A stretch of DNA of 45,336 nt from a virus, in the IMG/VR virus record IMGVR_UViG_3300043448_001134, positions 1-45,336 of that record. One strand, written 5' to 3'. The position numbers were made by a program, and so were the translations under genes. Of the stretch, positions 1-6,286 are shown one piece after another. The notes under the pieces are model-generated. The model was not told the DNA's origin. It worked only from the letters and a program-made list of their open reading frames with translations, and did no database searches. How positions within the stretch are numbered: the stretch's first letter is position 1; every line of letters begins with the position of its first letter.

Positions 1-220
1 CGTTCTCATACTTCTTAACAAACTCTCTACAATCACGAACAGATCCAGGTTGAACTGATTCTACATATTCACCACTTAAGGTTTGATATTTAGTTTTTTT
101 ATTAGCAGGGACAAAAAGAGTCGGGTTAAACTTTTCTCGGGTCATGAAGTGTTTTCCATCTTCATAACCACGGACAAGAAAGTTGTCCCCGACCATTTGA
201 ACGTTTGTATAAAATCTCAT
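1..220 (-). CDS. 43: DNA polymerase gp43 (family B), N-terminal fragment
   Basis: This is the first 73 codons of the replicative DNA polymerase; the rest lies beyond the left edge. The protein opens MRFYTNVQMVGDNFLVRG and continues through RPTLFV-like (here NPTLFVPANKKTKYQTL) and SVRDCREFVKKYEN segments. These match my recollection of the amino terminus of cyanomyovirus gp43. The catalytic exonuclease and polymerase motifs are not in the window, so the call depends on this N-terminal similarity and on synteny: in T4 the order 45-44-62-regA-43 is the same. The ATG overlaps the stop codon of the upstream 91-aa gene in a TGATG arrangement, which suggests translational coupling. It is probably read from the sigma70-type promoter at 838-866. 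Confidence 0.9.
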   Translation of the reverse strand, partial: MRFYTNVQMVGDNFLVRGYEDGKHFMTREKFNPTLFVPANKKTKYQTLSGEYVESVQPGSVRDCREFVKKYEN

Positions 221-495
221 CAGGCAGTTAGTTCAATGTATTTTTCGAGAAGAGTTGGTCTTGGTTCAATTATAGTTAAAATTTTATCAGAGTGCAACAT
301 AAATTCATTTTGTTTAGTATATTCAGACAACCATGGTTCTAAGGTTAATGCTATTTCCTCAATTGCAGAGATTTTAATTACAAATGGTTGTATTAATTTA
401 CAATCAGGTTCTCCCAATTCAGATCCAACTTCCTCAATTTTTGATATTAAAACAGTATTGTTTACAGTAATAATACATTTAACTTCAGTTTCCAT
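220..495 (-). CDS. Small SGE/PW-family protein (paralogue B), unknown function
   Basis: This 91-aa protein has no function I recognise. It shares a pattern with the gene just upstream (485-814) and with the gene at 15790-16215: a beta-rich N-terminus, a Pro-Trp pair near the middle (PW at 54-55), a hydrophobic strand ending in Ile-Ile-Glu-Pro (75-78), and a late tyrosine (86). The N-terminal SGE motif of its paralogues is degenerate here. The size and the alternating hydrophobic pattern would fit a small beta-barrel of Sm/OB type, but that is inference. It overlaps the upstream gene by 11 bases and touches the gp43 start by one base. The position suggests a replication-associated role or simply early expression. 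Confidence 0.75.
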   Translation of the reverse strand: METEVKCIITVNNTVLISKIEEVGSELGEPDCKLIQPFVIKISAIEEIALTLEPWLSEYTKQNEFMLHSDKILTIIEPRPTLLEKYIELTA

Positions 496-814
496 TTATT
501 TCGCTCTCATAAGTGTTTTTAACATTATCAATCGGTTCAACTATAGTTACAACCCAGTCAATTGGAACTAAAATTTCTTCATCTTTAGATAAAATAATCC
601 ATGGAGAAAAAGAAATTTCTACTGATTTTTCAAGTTTAGTTTTATCATCTTCTTCAGAATCTTCAACTAAAATTGGAACTGAAAAAGTAACTTTTCTAGG
701 TTTTGTGAAGACATAACCATATCTATTTTCTGTATTTTCTTCTTTAGAAACTAGTTCTTTAATATCAGAAATGATAGTTTCTCCAGATTTTAATAAAGCA
801 ATTTTAACACTCAT
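485..814 (-). CDS. Small SGE/PW-family protein (paralogue A), unknown function
   Basis: This 109-aa acidic protein carries the family signature clearly: Ser-Gly-Glu at 10-12, Pro-Trp at 71-72, Ile-Val-Glu-Pro at 91-94 and a tyrosine at 102. Compared with the other copies it has an acidic insertion (EDSEEDDK) before the PW strand. It is the first gene behind a sigma70-type promoter (838-866) and a terminator (849-889), so it probably heads the transcript leading into gp43. I see no Shine-Dalgarno before the ATG. Function is unknown; two tandem copies next to the DNA polymerase and a third next to uvsW/gp55 suggest a link to DNA or transcription machinery. Confidence 0.8.
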   Translation of the reverse strand: MSVKIALLKSGETIISDIKELVSKEENTENRYGYVFTKPRKVTFSVPILVEDSEEDDKTKLEKSVEISFSPWIILSKDEEILVPIDWVVTIVEPIDNVKNTYESEINGN

Positions 815-837
815 TTTATCAATTCATCACTATCAAT

Positions 838-866
838 ATTATAGCAAGAAAAAAGAGGGGAGTCAA
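838..866 (-). promoter_or_regulatory. Host sigma70-type promoter for the 109-aa / 91-aa / gp43 genes
   Basis: On the minus strand TTGACT (861-866) is followed by a 17-base spacer and TATAAT (838-843), and the bases just before the -10 (TGC) form an extended -10. The -35 hexamer lies inside the stem-loop of the upstream terminator, so terminator and promoter are physically merged. Expected start of transcription is near 831, about 17 bases before the ATG of the 109-aa gene. This is the best sigma70 match I found in the window. Confidence 0.75.
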
Positions 867-889
867 CTGGATTTTGCCAGTTCCCCTCT
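849..889 (-). terminator. Intrinsic terminator after hsp20
   Basis: The outer stem is AGAGGGG (854-860) paired with CCCCTCT (883-889). A second inner stem is AACTGG (865-870) paired with CCAGTT (877-882) around a six-base loop. Read on the minus strand, a run of six T follows at 849-854. It lies just downstream of the hsp20 stop codon. Confidence 0.85.
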
Positions 890-920
890 GTGGCATAGCG
901 CCGACGATATTCATTGTTAT

Positions 921-1361
921 TTATAGATAATCTTTGCGCTTATGATGATCGGGAACAATTCTACCAAGAGTAATAGTCAAAAGTCCATCCTCAAAATCAA
1001 CTGATCGTACTTCCGTATCATCAGAGAGTGTCCACGCTCTCTTAAAACTCCGTTGAGCTAAACCCTTGTGGATATAGTTGGACTCCGTTTCTTTATCTTC
1101 TTTTTGTCCCTCCACAAAAAGTTTTCCATCTTGCGTGTAGACATAAACTTCTTTCTTTTTAAATCCAGCAAGTGCAAGTTCTAATCTTGACTCAACATTA
1201 CTGACTTGAACAAGATTATATGGTGGATAGTTTGTCGTGGTTTCATGCAGATGGAAGATACGATCAAAGTATTCATCCATACCAATACTATATTTGTTGA
1301 TCCTTTCCATCAGAGCAGGAAGATCCGCGTGTGTAAACCTAGAAGTTGCAAGGTTAGTCAT
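921..1361 (-). CDS. hsp20: Hsp20 small heat shock protein
   Basis: This is a 146-aa alpha-crystallin-domain chaperone. Proteins of this family bind unfolding proteins without ATP; in cyanophages they are thought to protect host or virion proteins, but no client is visible here. The alpha-crystallin core spans roughly residues 40-135, with an ALAGFKKKEVYVYTQDGKL segment and the diagnostic Asp-Gly-Leu-Leu-Thr-Ile-Thr-Leu strand near the end. I chose the ATG at 1361 because AAAGGAGCT, a strong Shine-Dalgarno, lies eight bases before it. An in-frame ATG at 1412 would add 17 residues but has no such site. The gene stands alone, with a terminator on each side and a TATAAT box upstream. Confidence 0.93.
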   Translation of the reverse strand: MTNLATSRFTHADLPALMERINKYSIGMDEYFDRIFHLHETTTNYPPYNLVQVSNVESRLELALAGFKKKEVYVYTQDGKLFVEGQKEDKETESNYIHKGLAQRSFKRAWTLSDDTEVRSVDFEDGLLTITLGRIVPDHHKRKDYL

Positions 1362-1421
1362 TATGGTAGCTCCTTTAAAAGCGAGTTTGTGTTTTGTGGA
1401 CCCTTTCGGCATCCAATATTA

Positions 1422-1427
1422 ATTATA
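1422..1427 (-). promoter_or_regulatory. Probable -10 element for hsp20
   Basis: TATAAT on the minus strand inside TTGTATAATTA, directly after the regA terminator and about 60 bases before the hsp20 ATG. No good -35 is present at 17 bases. The same TTGTATAATTA string precedes the CobS-like gene (8736-8741), which supports a shared promoter class. Confidence 0.5.
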
Positions 1428-1436
1428 CAACAAACA

Positions 1437-1462
1437 TAAAAAAAGGGAGTGTTGAACTCCCT
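1437..1462 (-). terminator. Intrinsic terminator after regA
   Basis: Stem AGGGAGT (1444-1450) pairs with ACTCCCT (1456-1462) around a five-base loop, followed on the minus strand by seven T. It closes the gp45-gp44-gp62-regA transcript and separates it from hsp20. Confidence 0.85.
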
Positions 1463-1468
1463 ACACAA

Positions 1469-1909
1469 TTATTCGGTTTCTTCAACTTTTTTCTTTTTAG
1501 AACCAATATTATATTTGGTTTCTAGAATCCAGTCTCCTTTGTCCTTATAAGCAAGAACTTTAATTTGATTCAGGGGGGCAATATCTTGAATCTTTTTAAG
1601 ATCGACAATCGTGATTAAACCCCAATCCGCAAGAAGTTGGGCAATACGATTACGACGTTGGACATCATTCACAGTCAGGTTTGCATGTTTGCCATCCAGA
1701 GCAAACAGTTCCTTAAAGTGAACGAGATAATATCTACCTTGCTTGTGTAGAATATGACAAGACTGATAGATTTTCTTTTCCTTTCTTGAAGCAACTCCGA
1801 TACGAGTCAAAGTTTCACGTACCTTCAAAAAGTCGTCAGGTTCGTTAAGAACCACTTCAACCATTTGATCGGGCGTCCACTTTACTTCAGGTTCTTGAAC
1901 GACACTCAT
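1469..1909 (-). CDS. regA: RegA translational repressor
   Basis: This 146-aa protein is the T4 RegA homologue, an RNA-binding repressor that occludes ribosome binding sites of early mRNAs, including its own in T4. The recognisable block is IGVASRKEKKIYQSCHIL followed by YYLVHFKELFALDGK (about residues 37-73); it continues with the RRNRIAQLLADWGL helix. The C-terminus adds a Lys/Glu-rich tail (KKKKVEETE). The ATG overlaps the gp62 stop by four bases (ATGA), and a strong GGAGGA Shine-Dalgarno sits inside the end of gp62. That purine-rich start region is the kind of site where autogenous control would act. A terminator follows the gene. Confidence 0.95.
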   Translation of the reverse strand: MSVVQEPEVKWTPDQMVEVVLNEPDDFLKVRETLTRIGVASRKEKKIYQSCHILHKQGRYYLVHFKELFALDGKHANLTVNDVQRRNRIAQLLADWGLITIVDLKKIQDIAPLNQIKVLAYKDKGDWILETKYNIGSKKKKVEETE

Positions 1910-2286
1910 TTTGTTCCTCCAGTTTCAAATTTCGATTTAATAAATGTTAGTTGTTCTTTATTAAGAATCCTCAAAGCTTGTTTTGCCTTTTCATTACTAT
2001 ATCCATAGTAACGTTTAACATAATCAAGGTCTTTGATTTTATCTTGACGGAGCCAGGGAGAAAATCTCTTCTTTTTCCTCAGACTATTTATAAAAAAGTC
2101 ATACTGCAACTTCTTTGGGAGGAAATGATATTGATTCATTTCATTTGCAAACATCAAACAATCAATGTGCCCCGAAAGACATCGATTGATAATATATGGA
2201 GCATATTCCTTCTCAAGTGAAGGATCTTCATCAATCAGGTGTTTCTTCGTTTGATTGATCGAGTTTAACCAGTCCTTCAATTCCAT
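1906..2286 (-). CDS. 62: gp62 clamp-loader small subunit
   Basis: This 126-aa protein corresponds to the small subunit of the T4-type clamp loader, which with a gp44 tetramer opens the gp45 ring. It begins MELKDWLNSINQTKKHL and contains EKEYAPYIINRCLSGHID and FANEMNQYHFLPKK, blocks I recognise from cyanophage gp62. It has no ATPase motifs, as expected. I prefer the ATG at 2286 to an upstream in-frame start near 2340 because the extra residues do not look like the family. The start lies inside the end of the dam gene (56-base overlap) and has no obvious Shine-Dalgarno. T4 gp62 is longer (187 aa). Confidence 0.88.
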   Translation of the reverse strand: MELKDWLNSINQTKKHLIDEDPSLEKEYAPYIINRCLSGHIDCLMFANEMNQYHFLPKKLQYDFFINSLRKKKRFSPWLRQDKIKDLDYVKRYYGYSNEKAKQALRILNKEQLTFIKSKFETGGTK

Positions 2287-3103
2287 AATTAAAAAGTAGC
2301 AGTTCTTTACGTTGTTTTTGTTCTCGCATATATTCACCAACGGAACGCATCGTATAAGTCAAATCAAACTCAGCAGCGTTCCAGTTCTTAAACCGATCTT
2401 TAACAAGTTGGTCGGAATTGTAACTCACTAATTGATCCATATTATTAGTGTCACAATCAGCAGCAAACTTATCGTGATCAAATCCTTTATGCATTGATCC
2501 CTTATTCCCATAGAGATTATCCTTAATGTCATAAGGAGGATCGAGATACATAAAAGCACCCTTGTTTCCATCCATCAGATAATCGTAAGAATAATTAGTT
2601 ATACGCCAATTCTTAATTATCTCAGAATACCCAGGCAACTTTTCGATCCCTCGTATTGAGAAGTTGGAGTTAGATGCTTGTTCTGAAAATGAAGAACTTT
2701 CTGTGAGACCACTGAAAGAACACTTATTGACAATATAGAAAGCCACAGCACGATCGAAACTTGACACATCTTTATCATTGATCTTCTCCTTAGAAACTAA
2801 GAAAAGTTGTCTTGCTTTATCTGGAGTATTGCAAGTGCTTTTAAGAGTTGTAAGTGCATTGGAAAGATCAAGACCAAACATCTGGAGTTGTTGCCAGAAG
2901 TTTACAAGAGGTTCGTAAAGATCATTCACCCAAATATCTAGGTTGGGATATTTCTTGGTGATATAAATCGCAACACTTCCACCACCAAGAAATGGTTCTC
3001 GGAATTCATCATAGTTTCGAAGGTCTGGAAAGTAAGGTCCCATTTTTTCACAAGCACGGGACTTACCGCCAGGATAACGTAAAGGTGTTTTAAGAGATTT
3101 CAT
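2231..3103 (-). CDS. dam: Dam-type DNA adenine N6-methyltransferase
   Basis: This 290-aa protein transfers a methyl group from S-adenosylmethionine to adenine N6 in DNA. The order is that of the D12/Dam class: an N-terminal LRYPGGKS block (9-16), the AdoMet-binding PFLGGGS (37-43), an acidic NDLY loop (60-63) and the catalytic DPPY (188-191). The target is probably GATC by family analogy, but the recognition domain (about 70-150) cannot be read by eye. The ATG at 3103 overlaps the stop of the upstream putative nuclease gene as TGATG, so the two are likely co-translated. A GTG one codon earlier is possible. The gene sits within the clamp-loader operon, between gp44 and gp62. Protection of phage DNA from host or self-encoded nucleases is the likely role. 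Confidence 0.92.
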   Translation of the reverse strand: MKSLKTPLRYPGGKSRACEKMGPYFPDLRNYDEFREPFLGGGSVAIYITKKYPNLDIWVNDLYEPLVNFWQQLQMFGLDLSNALTTLKSTCNTPDKARQLFLVSKEKINDKDVSSFDRAVAFYIVNKCSFSGLTESSSFSEQASNSNFSIRGIEKLPGYSEIIKNWRITNYSYDYLMDGNKGAFMYLDPPYDIKDNLYGNKGSMHKGFDHDKFAADCDTNNMDQLVSYNSDQLVKDRFKNWNAAEFDLTYTMRSVGEYMREQKQRKELLLFNYGIEGLVKLDQSNEETPD

Positions 3104-3645
3104 CACAAAATTACCTCCATCATATTCAAAAGTTGACCTGCATCAATTTGTTTTTTAATTGGAGTAATATTAGTTGCAATCATCCTATAGTCATCCTGCT
3201 CAAGTTTAAATGTGGCACCAGCACCATCACATTCAACTCGTGAATATACAGTATCCCAGTCTGTATATGCAATAGACATATTTTTAGTATCTACAAGGAG
3301 CATGTATTCAAATGTTTTTTGAATATCTTCTTTTTTCAATTCAGTTTTTTTCTTTTTCCCTGGGCGTTTGTTAATTAAAACAACACGCTTAGAACTACCA
3401 TTTTTATTAAAAAGACCTAGAGATCCTTTCATTTCATAAAAAGTTCCAGAATGGTCTACAAAATCTCTACCATCCTCATAATCACCAACATAATTTAACT
3501 GCCCATCACTCCATTTTGCAAAAGACTTTTCTTGCAAATATGTTCGAAATGTTTTAAATGCGTTAGATTTCATCTGTGGTGTGTTTGTTGCATTTACACA
3601 TCCAAAGAATTCTTCAAGATTGATACGGAAAAAATCAATGTTCAT
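3103..3645 (-). CDS. Putative PD-(D/E)XK-type nuclease partner of Dam
   Basis: I do not recognise this 180-aa protein with certainty. It contains a possible nuclease core, GRDFVDHSGTFYEMKGS (59-75), in which Asp61 or Asp64 and Glu71-Met-Lys73 have the spacing of the D...ExK active site of type II restriction enzymes. A basic stretch (NKRPGKKKK, 92-100) and several beta strands follow. The stop codon is fused to the start of dam. A nuclease and an adenine methylase in adjacent, coupled genes are arranged like a small restriction-modification pair. I took the ATG at 3645 (11-base overlap with the upstream gene); the alternative is a TTG at 3675. The family call is inference from one motif plus context. 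Confidence 0.5.
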   Translation of the reverse strand: MNIDFFRINLEEFFGCVNATNTPQMKSNAFKTFRTYLQEKSFAKWSDGQLNYVGDYEDGRDFVDHSGTFYEMKGSLGLFNKNGSSKRVVLINKRPGKKKKTELKKEDIQKTFEYMLLVDTKNMSIAYTDWDTVYSRVECDGAGATFKLEQDDYRMIATNITPIKKQIDAGQLLNMMEVIL

Positions 3646-3841
3646 AATCAGGTTTGTTGTACTTAAGGTATTCAAAAAAAGTAAGTTTCATTTCTTTCTG
3701 CGTCATGCCACAATGGGCAGCAGCAGCAGGCAAAGTCATTTTAGCACGAAAAAGACCTTCGTTTGCCTCTTTCACATTTGTAGGTGTTGTTTTTACAGGG
3801 ACCTCATATAAAACCTTATATGAAATTTTAAAGGGGTTCAT
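3635..3841 (-). CDS. Small protein of unknown function (68 aa)
   Basis: This is a 68-aa basic protein. The second half (LPAAAAHCGMTQKEMKLTF followed by FEYLKYNKPDYEH) resembles a short helix-turn-helix: Ala-rich helix, Cys-Gly turn, then a polar helix. I recall short proteins with this ending between gp44 and gp62 in cyanomyoviruses, but have no function for them. A DNA-binding role is possible and not demonstrated. The gene starts right where the 63-aa gene ends (one-base overlap) and overlaps the putative nuclease gene by 11 bases. Confidence 0.72.
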   Translation of the reverse strand: MNPFKISYKVLYEVPVKTTPTNVKEANEGLFRAKMTLPAAAAHCGMTQKEMKLTFFEYLKYNKPDYEH

Positions 3842-4032
3842 TATAGTTCCTCAACCAATTCAATGTCTTCAAATTGATCCGAAGATACTTCATGCTCTCC
3901 GCCAATAAGATACCAATGTTTACCATCATCACGAACACCAAGATATTTCATTTGACCTTCGTCAAAAATGTTTTCACGCATAACTGCTTGAAGACGATAA
4001 TGCATCAATTCAGATTTGGATGGGACTTTCAT
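3841..4032 (-). CDS. Small acidic protein of unknown function (63 aa)
   Basis: This 63-aa protein has an N-terminal helix (SELMHYRLQAVMRENIFDEG) and a beta-type second half (YLGVRDDGKHWYLIGGEHEV) ending in an acidic tail. Its ATG overlaps the gp44 stop by four bases (ATGA). It belongs to the clamp-loader transcript by position. I do not recognise a family. Confidence 0.72.
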   Translation of the reverse strand: MKVPSKSELMHYRLQAVMRENIFDEGQMKYLGVRDDGKHWYLIGGEHEVSSDQFEDIELVEEL

Positions 4033-4973
4033 TTGAATTCACACTCACACATAATTTCAGTTAATGCTGCAAGAAGATTTATTTCCTGATCAGCCACGAA
4101 CGCACATTGGTATTGATACTTAGCAATAACAAGGACGGCAGCAGGAATAGATGCGGGTGAAAGGCAATCATAAAGGGAGTCATAAACCCTGCGGAGTAAA
4201 CTAGAAGCATCGTTGTCCAAGTTAGCGACCACCCACTTTCGGACCTCAGTAAAGTTTTTATCTTTGAGAAATTTGACAAGTTCATTTACAGATACGTCAG
4301 AGAAAGATGCAAGAATTCCAGAATCAATTTTACCACCAGTAGAATATCTTTGAATTTCATTTAGAACACGTCGAAAATCGGGAAAGTGTTTCGATACGAG
4401 TTCCGCAACGACCTTTTGATCATACTCAATCTTTTCTTGATCGAGGATAAACTGTAATCTTTGAAAGAAATTCCCTGCGAGTTGTACTCGTTGTTTTCCT
4501 TTGATTGTAAAGTCAATGACGGCACATCGAGAATGCAAGGGTTCAATGATTTTATTCTTGTAGTTGCAGGTGAAGATGAATCGGCAGTTGTTATAAAATG
4601 CCTCAATATTCGCCCGTAGAAGGAGTTGTACGTCGTTGCCTGTGTTATCTGCCTCATCGATGATGATGACTTTGTGTTTAGAAGATCCCGTAAGTGAAAC
4701 GGTCGAAGCAAAGTTCTTTGCCTGGTTCCGCACAGTATCCAAGAAACGTCCTTCGTCGGATCCATTGATGACATAATAATCTGCTCCTAACTCATTACAT
4801 AATGCTTTTGCGATTGTAGTTTTACCAATACCAGGAGGTCCAGAAAGAAGAAGATTTGGAATCTCACCCTTTCCCACAAACTCCTTAAATGTTTTTTTAG
4901 TATCATCAGGGAGAATACAATCCTCAATTACTTGAGGACGATACTTCTCCACAAAAAGAAATTCACTTGCCAT
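4029..4973 (-). CDS. 44: gp44 clamp-loader ATPase subunit
   Basis: This 314-aa AAA+ ATPase is the large subunit of the clamp loader that loads gp45 onto primed DNA for gp43. In order: the N-terminal FVEKYRPQ block (7-14) typical of RFC-like proteins, Walker A GPPGIGKTT (45-53), Walker B VIIIDEAD (102-109), sensor 1 TCN (135-137) and the SRC arginine finger (148-150), followed by a C-terminal helical collar domain. Length is close to T4 gp44 (319 aa). The next gene starts inside its stop codon. A 58-aa gene ends three bases before its ATG. Confidence 0.97.
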   Translation of the reverse strand: MASEFLFVEKYRPQVIEDCILPDDTKKTFKEFVGKGEIPNLLLSGPPGIGKTTIAKALCNELGADYYVINGSDEGRFLDTVRNQAKNFASTVSLTGSSKHKVIIIDEADNTGNDVQLLLRANIEAFYNNCRFIFTCNYKNKIIEPLHSRCAVIDFTIKGKQRVQLAGNFFQRLQFILDQEKIEYDQKVVAELVSKHFPDFRRVLNEIQRYSTGGKIDSGILASFSDVSVNELVKFLKDKNFTEVRKWVVANLDNDASSLLRRVYDSLYDCLSPASIPAAVLVIAKYQYQCAFVADQEINLLAALTEIMCECEFK

Positions 4974-4976
4974 GAT

Positions 4977-5153
4977 TTAACTCCAATCACCAGGTTTAAT
5001 TGTTTGTCGTGATTTTGTAGATGAAATTTTTCTAGACTCACTACAAATTTTATCTCTAATCATTTTTGCTTCATCGTATTCGGTAAGTAGTTTTGATTTA
5101 GAGTTATACAATAAAGCAGCAATCCAATTAATTTCATCATCAGAAAGTTTCAT
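4977..5153 (-). CDS. Small helical protein of unknown function (58 aa)
   Basis: A complete 58-codon reading frame starts at ATG 5153 and ends in TAA at 4977, three bases before gp44. It begins MKLSDDEINWIAALLYNS and ends with a Ser/Lys-rich tail and KPGDWS. The first 40 residues look like two amphipathic helices. It fills the gap between gp44 and the 171-aa gene exactly, which together with the tight spacing supports it as a real gene. Function unknown. Confidence 0.7.
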   Translation of the reverse strand: MKLSDDEINWIAALLYNSKSKLLTEYDEAKMIRDKICSESRKISSTKSRQTIKPGDWS

Positions 5154-5156
5154 AAT

Positions 5157-5669
5157 TTAGACCCAATCAGGTTTTCGTTGCGGCATACGAAGATAATTAG
5201 ATGCAACCCAAGGTTTGGATGCGATATACATCTTGTAAGCAGTAAAAGTGTCAATGCTTGTGTCAAGTTTATACTCATCTGGCATAGCACGGGCAAATGG
5301 TGTTACTTCAGTAATCTTACCTTTGGGAAACAAGTAGTATGCCTGCAGAAGCGTATTATAGCATGAGTGTTGCTTTCCATACCGAAGATGGTATTCATCA
5401 GCAAGATTCATGCCATGTTTGATTAACCAATAGGCATTGTGGATACTTTCCATTGCCCATTTGGTACAGGGATGATTACGAAACGCACCCTTTTCAGTTT
5501 TGTAAGGAGTGTTGTCAGTCTTGTACAAAAGACCATAACCATGACCCCATTTTTCGGATGCCACGATGGAAAGCATTTGACAACATTCTAGTGGCATCTT
5601 CACTACTAATTTGTCCGGAAGTACTATTGCACTTTCTGCCGGAAATTTATGCGTCACAAAAATGTTCAT
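5157..5669 (-). CDS. Conserved phage protein of unknown function (170 aa)
   Basis: This protein begins MNIFVTHKFPAESAIVLPDK and contains VKMPLECCQMLS, RNHPCTKWAMES and AMPDEYK, ending RKPDWV. The pattern recalls a widespread phage family in which Asp-Lys-His/Val-Val-Lys-Met, Asn-His-Pro-Cys and Pro-Asp-Trp blocks recur; I know it mainly as uncharacterised, and cannot confirm links to DNA repair enzymes. The conserved His and Cys positions suggest an enzyme or metal protein. I chose the ATG at 5669 because the upstream alternative is a TTG. The start lies 23 bases inside the end of the HNH gene, so the HNH insertion has changed what lies directly in front of it. Confidence 0.75.
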   Translation of the reverse strand: MNIFVTHKFPAESAIVLPDKLVVKMPLECCQMLSIVASEKWGHGYGLLYKTDNTPYKTEKGAFRNHPCTKWAMESIHNAYWLIKHGMNLADEYHLRYGKQHSCYNTLLQAYYLFPKGKITEVTPFARAMPDEYKLDTSIDTFTAYKMYIASKPWVASNYLRMPQRKPDWV

Positions 5670-6234
5670 AATAATCTGCAAGTTTTCTCAACTCATCAAG
5701 TGTAGCATCCTTTTTTAGGATATTTGCCCTTCTACTAACAATAATGATATTTTCTTTAATATATCCTTTTGTATTATCAATTCTATCAATACTTGGGGCA
5801 TACATCCAAGTTTCTCTCCCTTCTCTTTTCAAAGGGAATCCAAATACTGGGCAAGTATCTGGAATATCAATATCGTCTTTTGTAAGAGTGAATTCTATAT
5901 TTAATTTTTTTGCTCTTTGTTTTGCATTATTATAAAGAACTTTTTTTGTATCAAATTTCCAATTTCTATTTTTTCTTTCCCTTTCTTTATATGCAGCAGA
6001 ACAATTTTTACAAGTTGTTTTTCTTTTTATTGAAGTTTTTCTTGTTTTATCTAATAAAGAAAATTGCCATATATTTTTTTCTTCATTACAAATATCACAA
6101 ACTCTCCACTTTTCTGGATTATCTTCCTTATGCTGCTCTTTAAACACACGGGCGTTATAAACATTCATACATTTATAAGAGCAAAACTTTTTTTGCCTTT
6201 TTTTAAGAGGAGAGTTACATTCCAAACAATACAT
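5647..6234 (-). CDS. HNH endonuclease, probably a free-standing homing endonuclease
   Basis: This 195-aa protein cuts DNA through an HNH (beta-beta-alpha-metal) centre if active. Two Cys pairs near the start (C3/C6 with C18/C22, and C46/C49 with C75/C78) look like zinc ribbons. The HNH core follows: CPVFG (128-132), PSIDRIDNTKGY (147-158), then Asn162, Ser167 and Asn171. The C-terminal helix (ATLDELRKLADYY) completes the fold. It is inserted between gp45 and the 170-aa gene, a position typical for T4-type homing endonucleases beside replication genes. A perfect late-promoter box lies 25 bases before the ATG, and there is no Shine-Dalgarno. Base composition looks more AT-rich than its neighbours, consistent with transfer. 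Confidence 0.88.
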   Translation of the reverse strand: MYCLECNSPLKKRQKKFCSYKCMNVYNARVFKEQHKEDNPEKWRVCDICNEEKNIWQFSLLDKTRKTSIKRKTTCKNCSAAYKERERKNRNWKFDTKKVLYNNAKQRAKKLNIEFTLTKDDIDIPDTCPVFGFPLKREGRETWMYAPSIDRIDNTKGYIKENIIIVSRRANILKKDATLDELRKLADYYEHFCDA

Positions 6235-6258
6235 TTGTAATCGTTCTAACTACATAAT

Positions 6259-6266
6259 TATTTATA
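6259..6266 (-). promoter_or_regulatory. Late-type promoter box for the HNH endonuclease
   Basis: TATAAATA on the minus strand, in TTTTTATAAATAATTATG, 25 bases before the HNH ATG. It matches the T4 late consensus recognised by gp55. It lies in the short gap between gp45 and the HNH gene, so it came with, or serves, the HNH gene rather than the early clamp gene. Confidence 0.65.
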
Positions 6267-6286
6267 AAAAGAAAGTTTACAGATGT

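Noticed and set aside
83-571. 162-codon plus-strand frame at the left edge
   Set aside because: It is antisense to gp43 and to two small genes that share a family motif with a third copy elsewhere, so the minus-strand genes are better supported.
918-925. TATAAATA late-type box at the end of hsp20
   Set aside because: It overlaps the hsp20 stop codon, but a terminator (849-889) and a good sigma70 promoter lie between it and the next gene, about 105 bases away. It is probably a by-product of the Leu-stop codons followed by ATA.
1362-1412. 17-residue N-terminal extension of Hsp20
   Set aside because: The ATG at 1412 lacks a Shine-Dalgarno, whereas the ATG at 1361 follows AAAGGAGCT at proper spacing.
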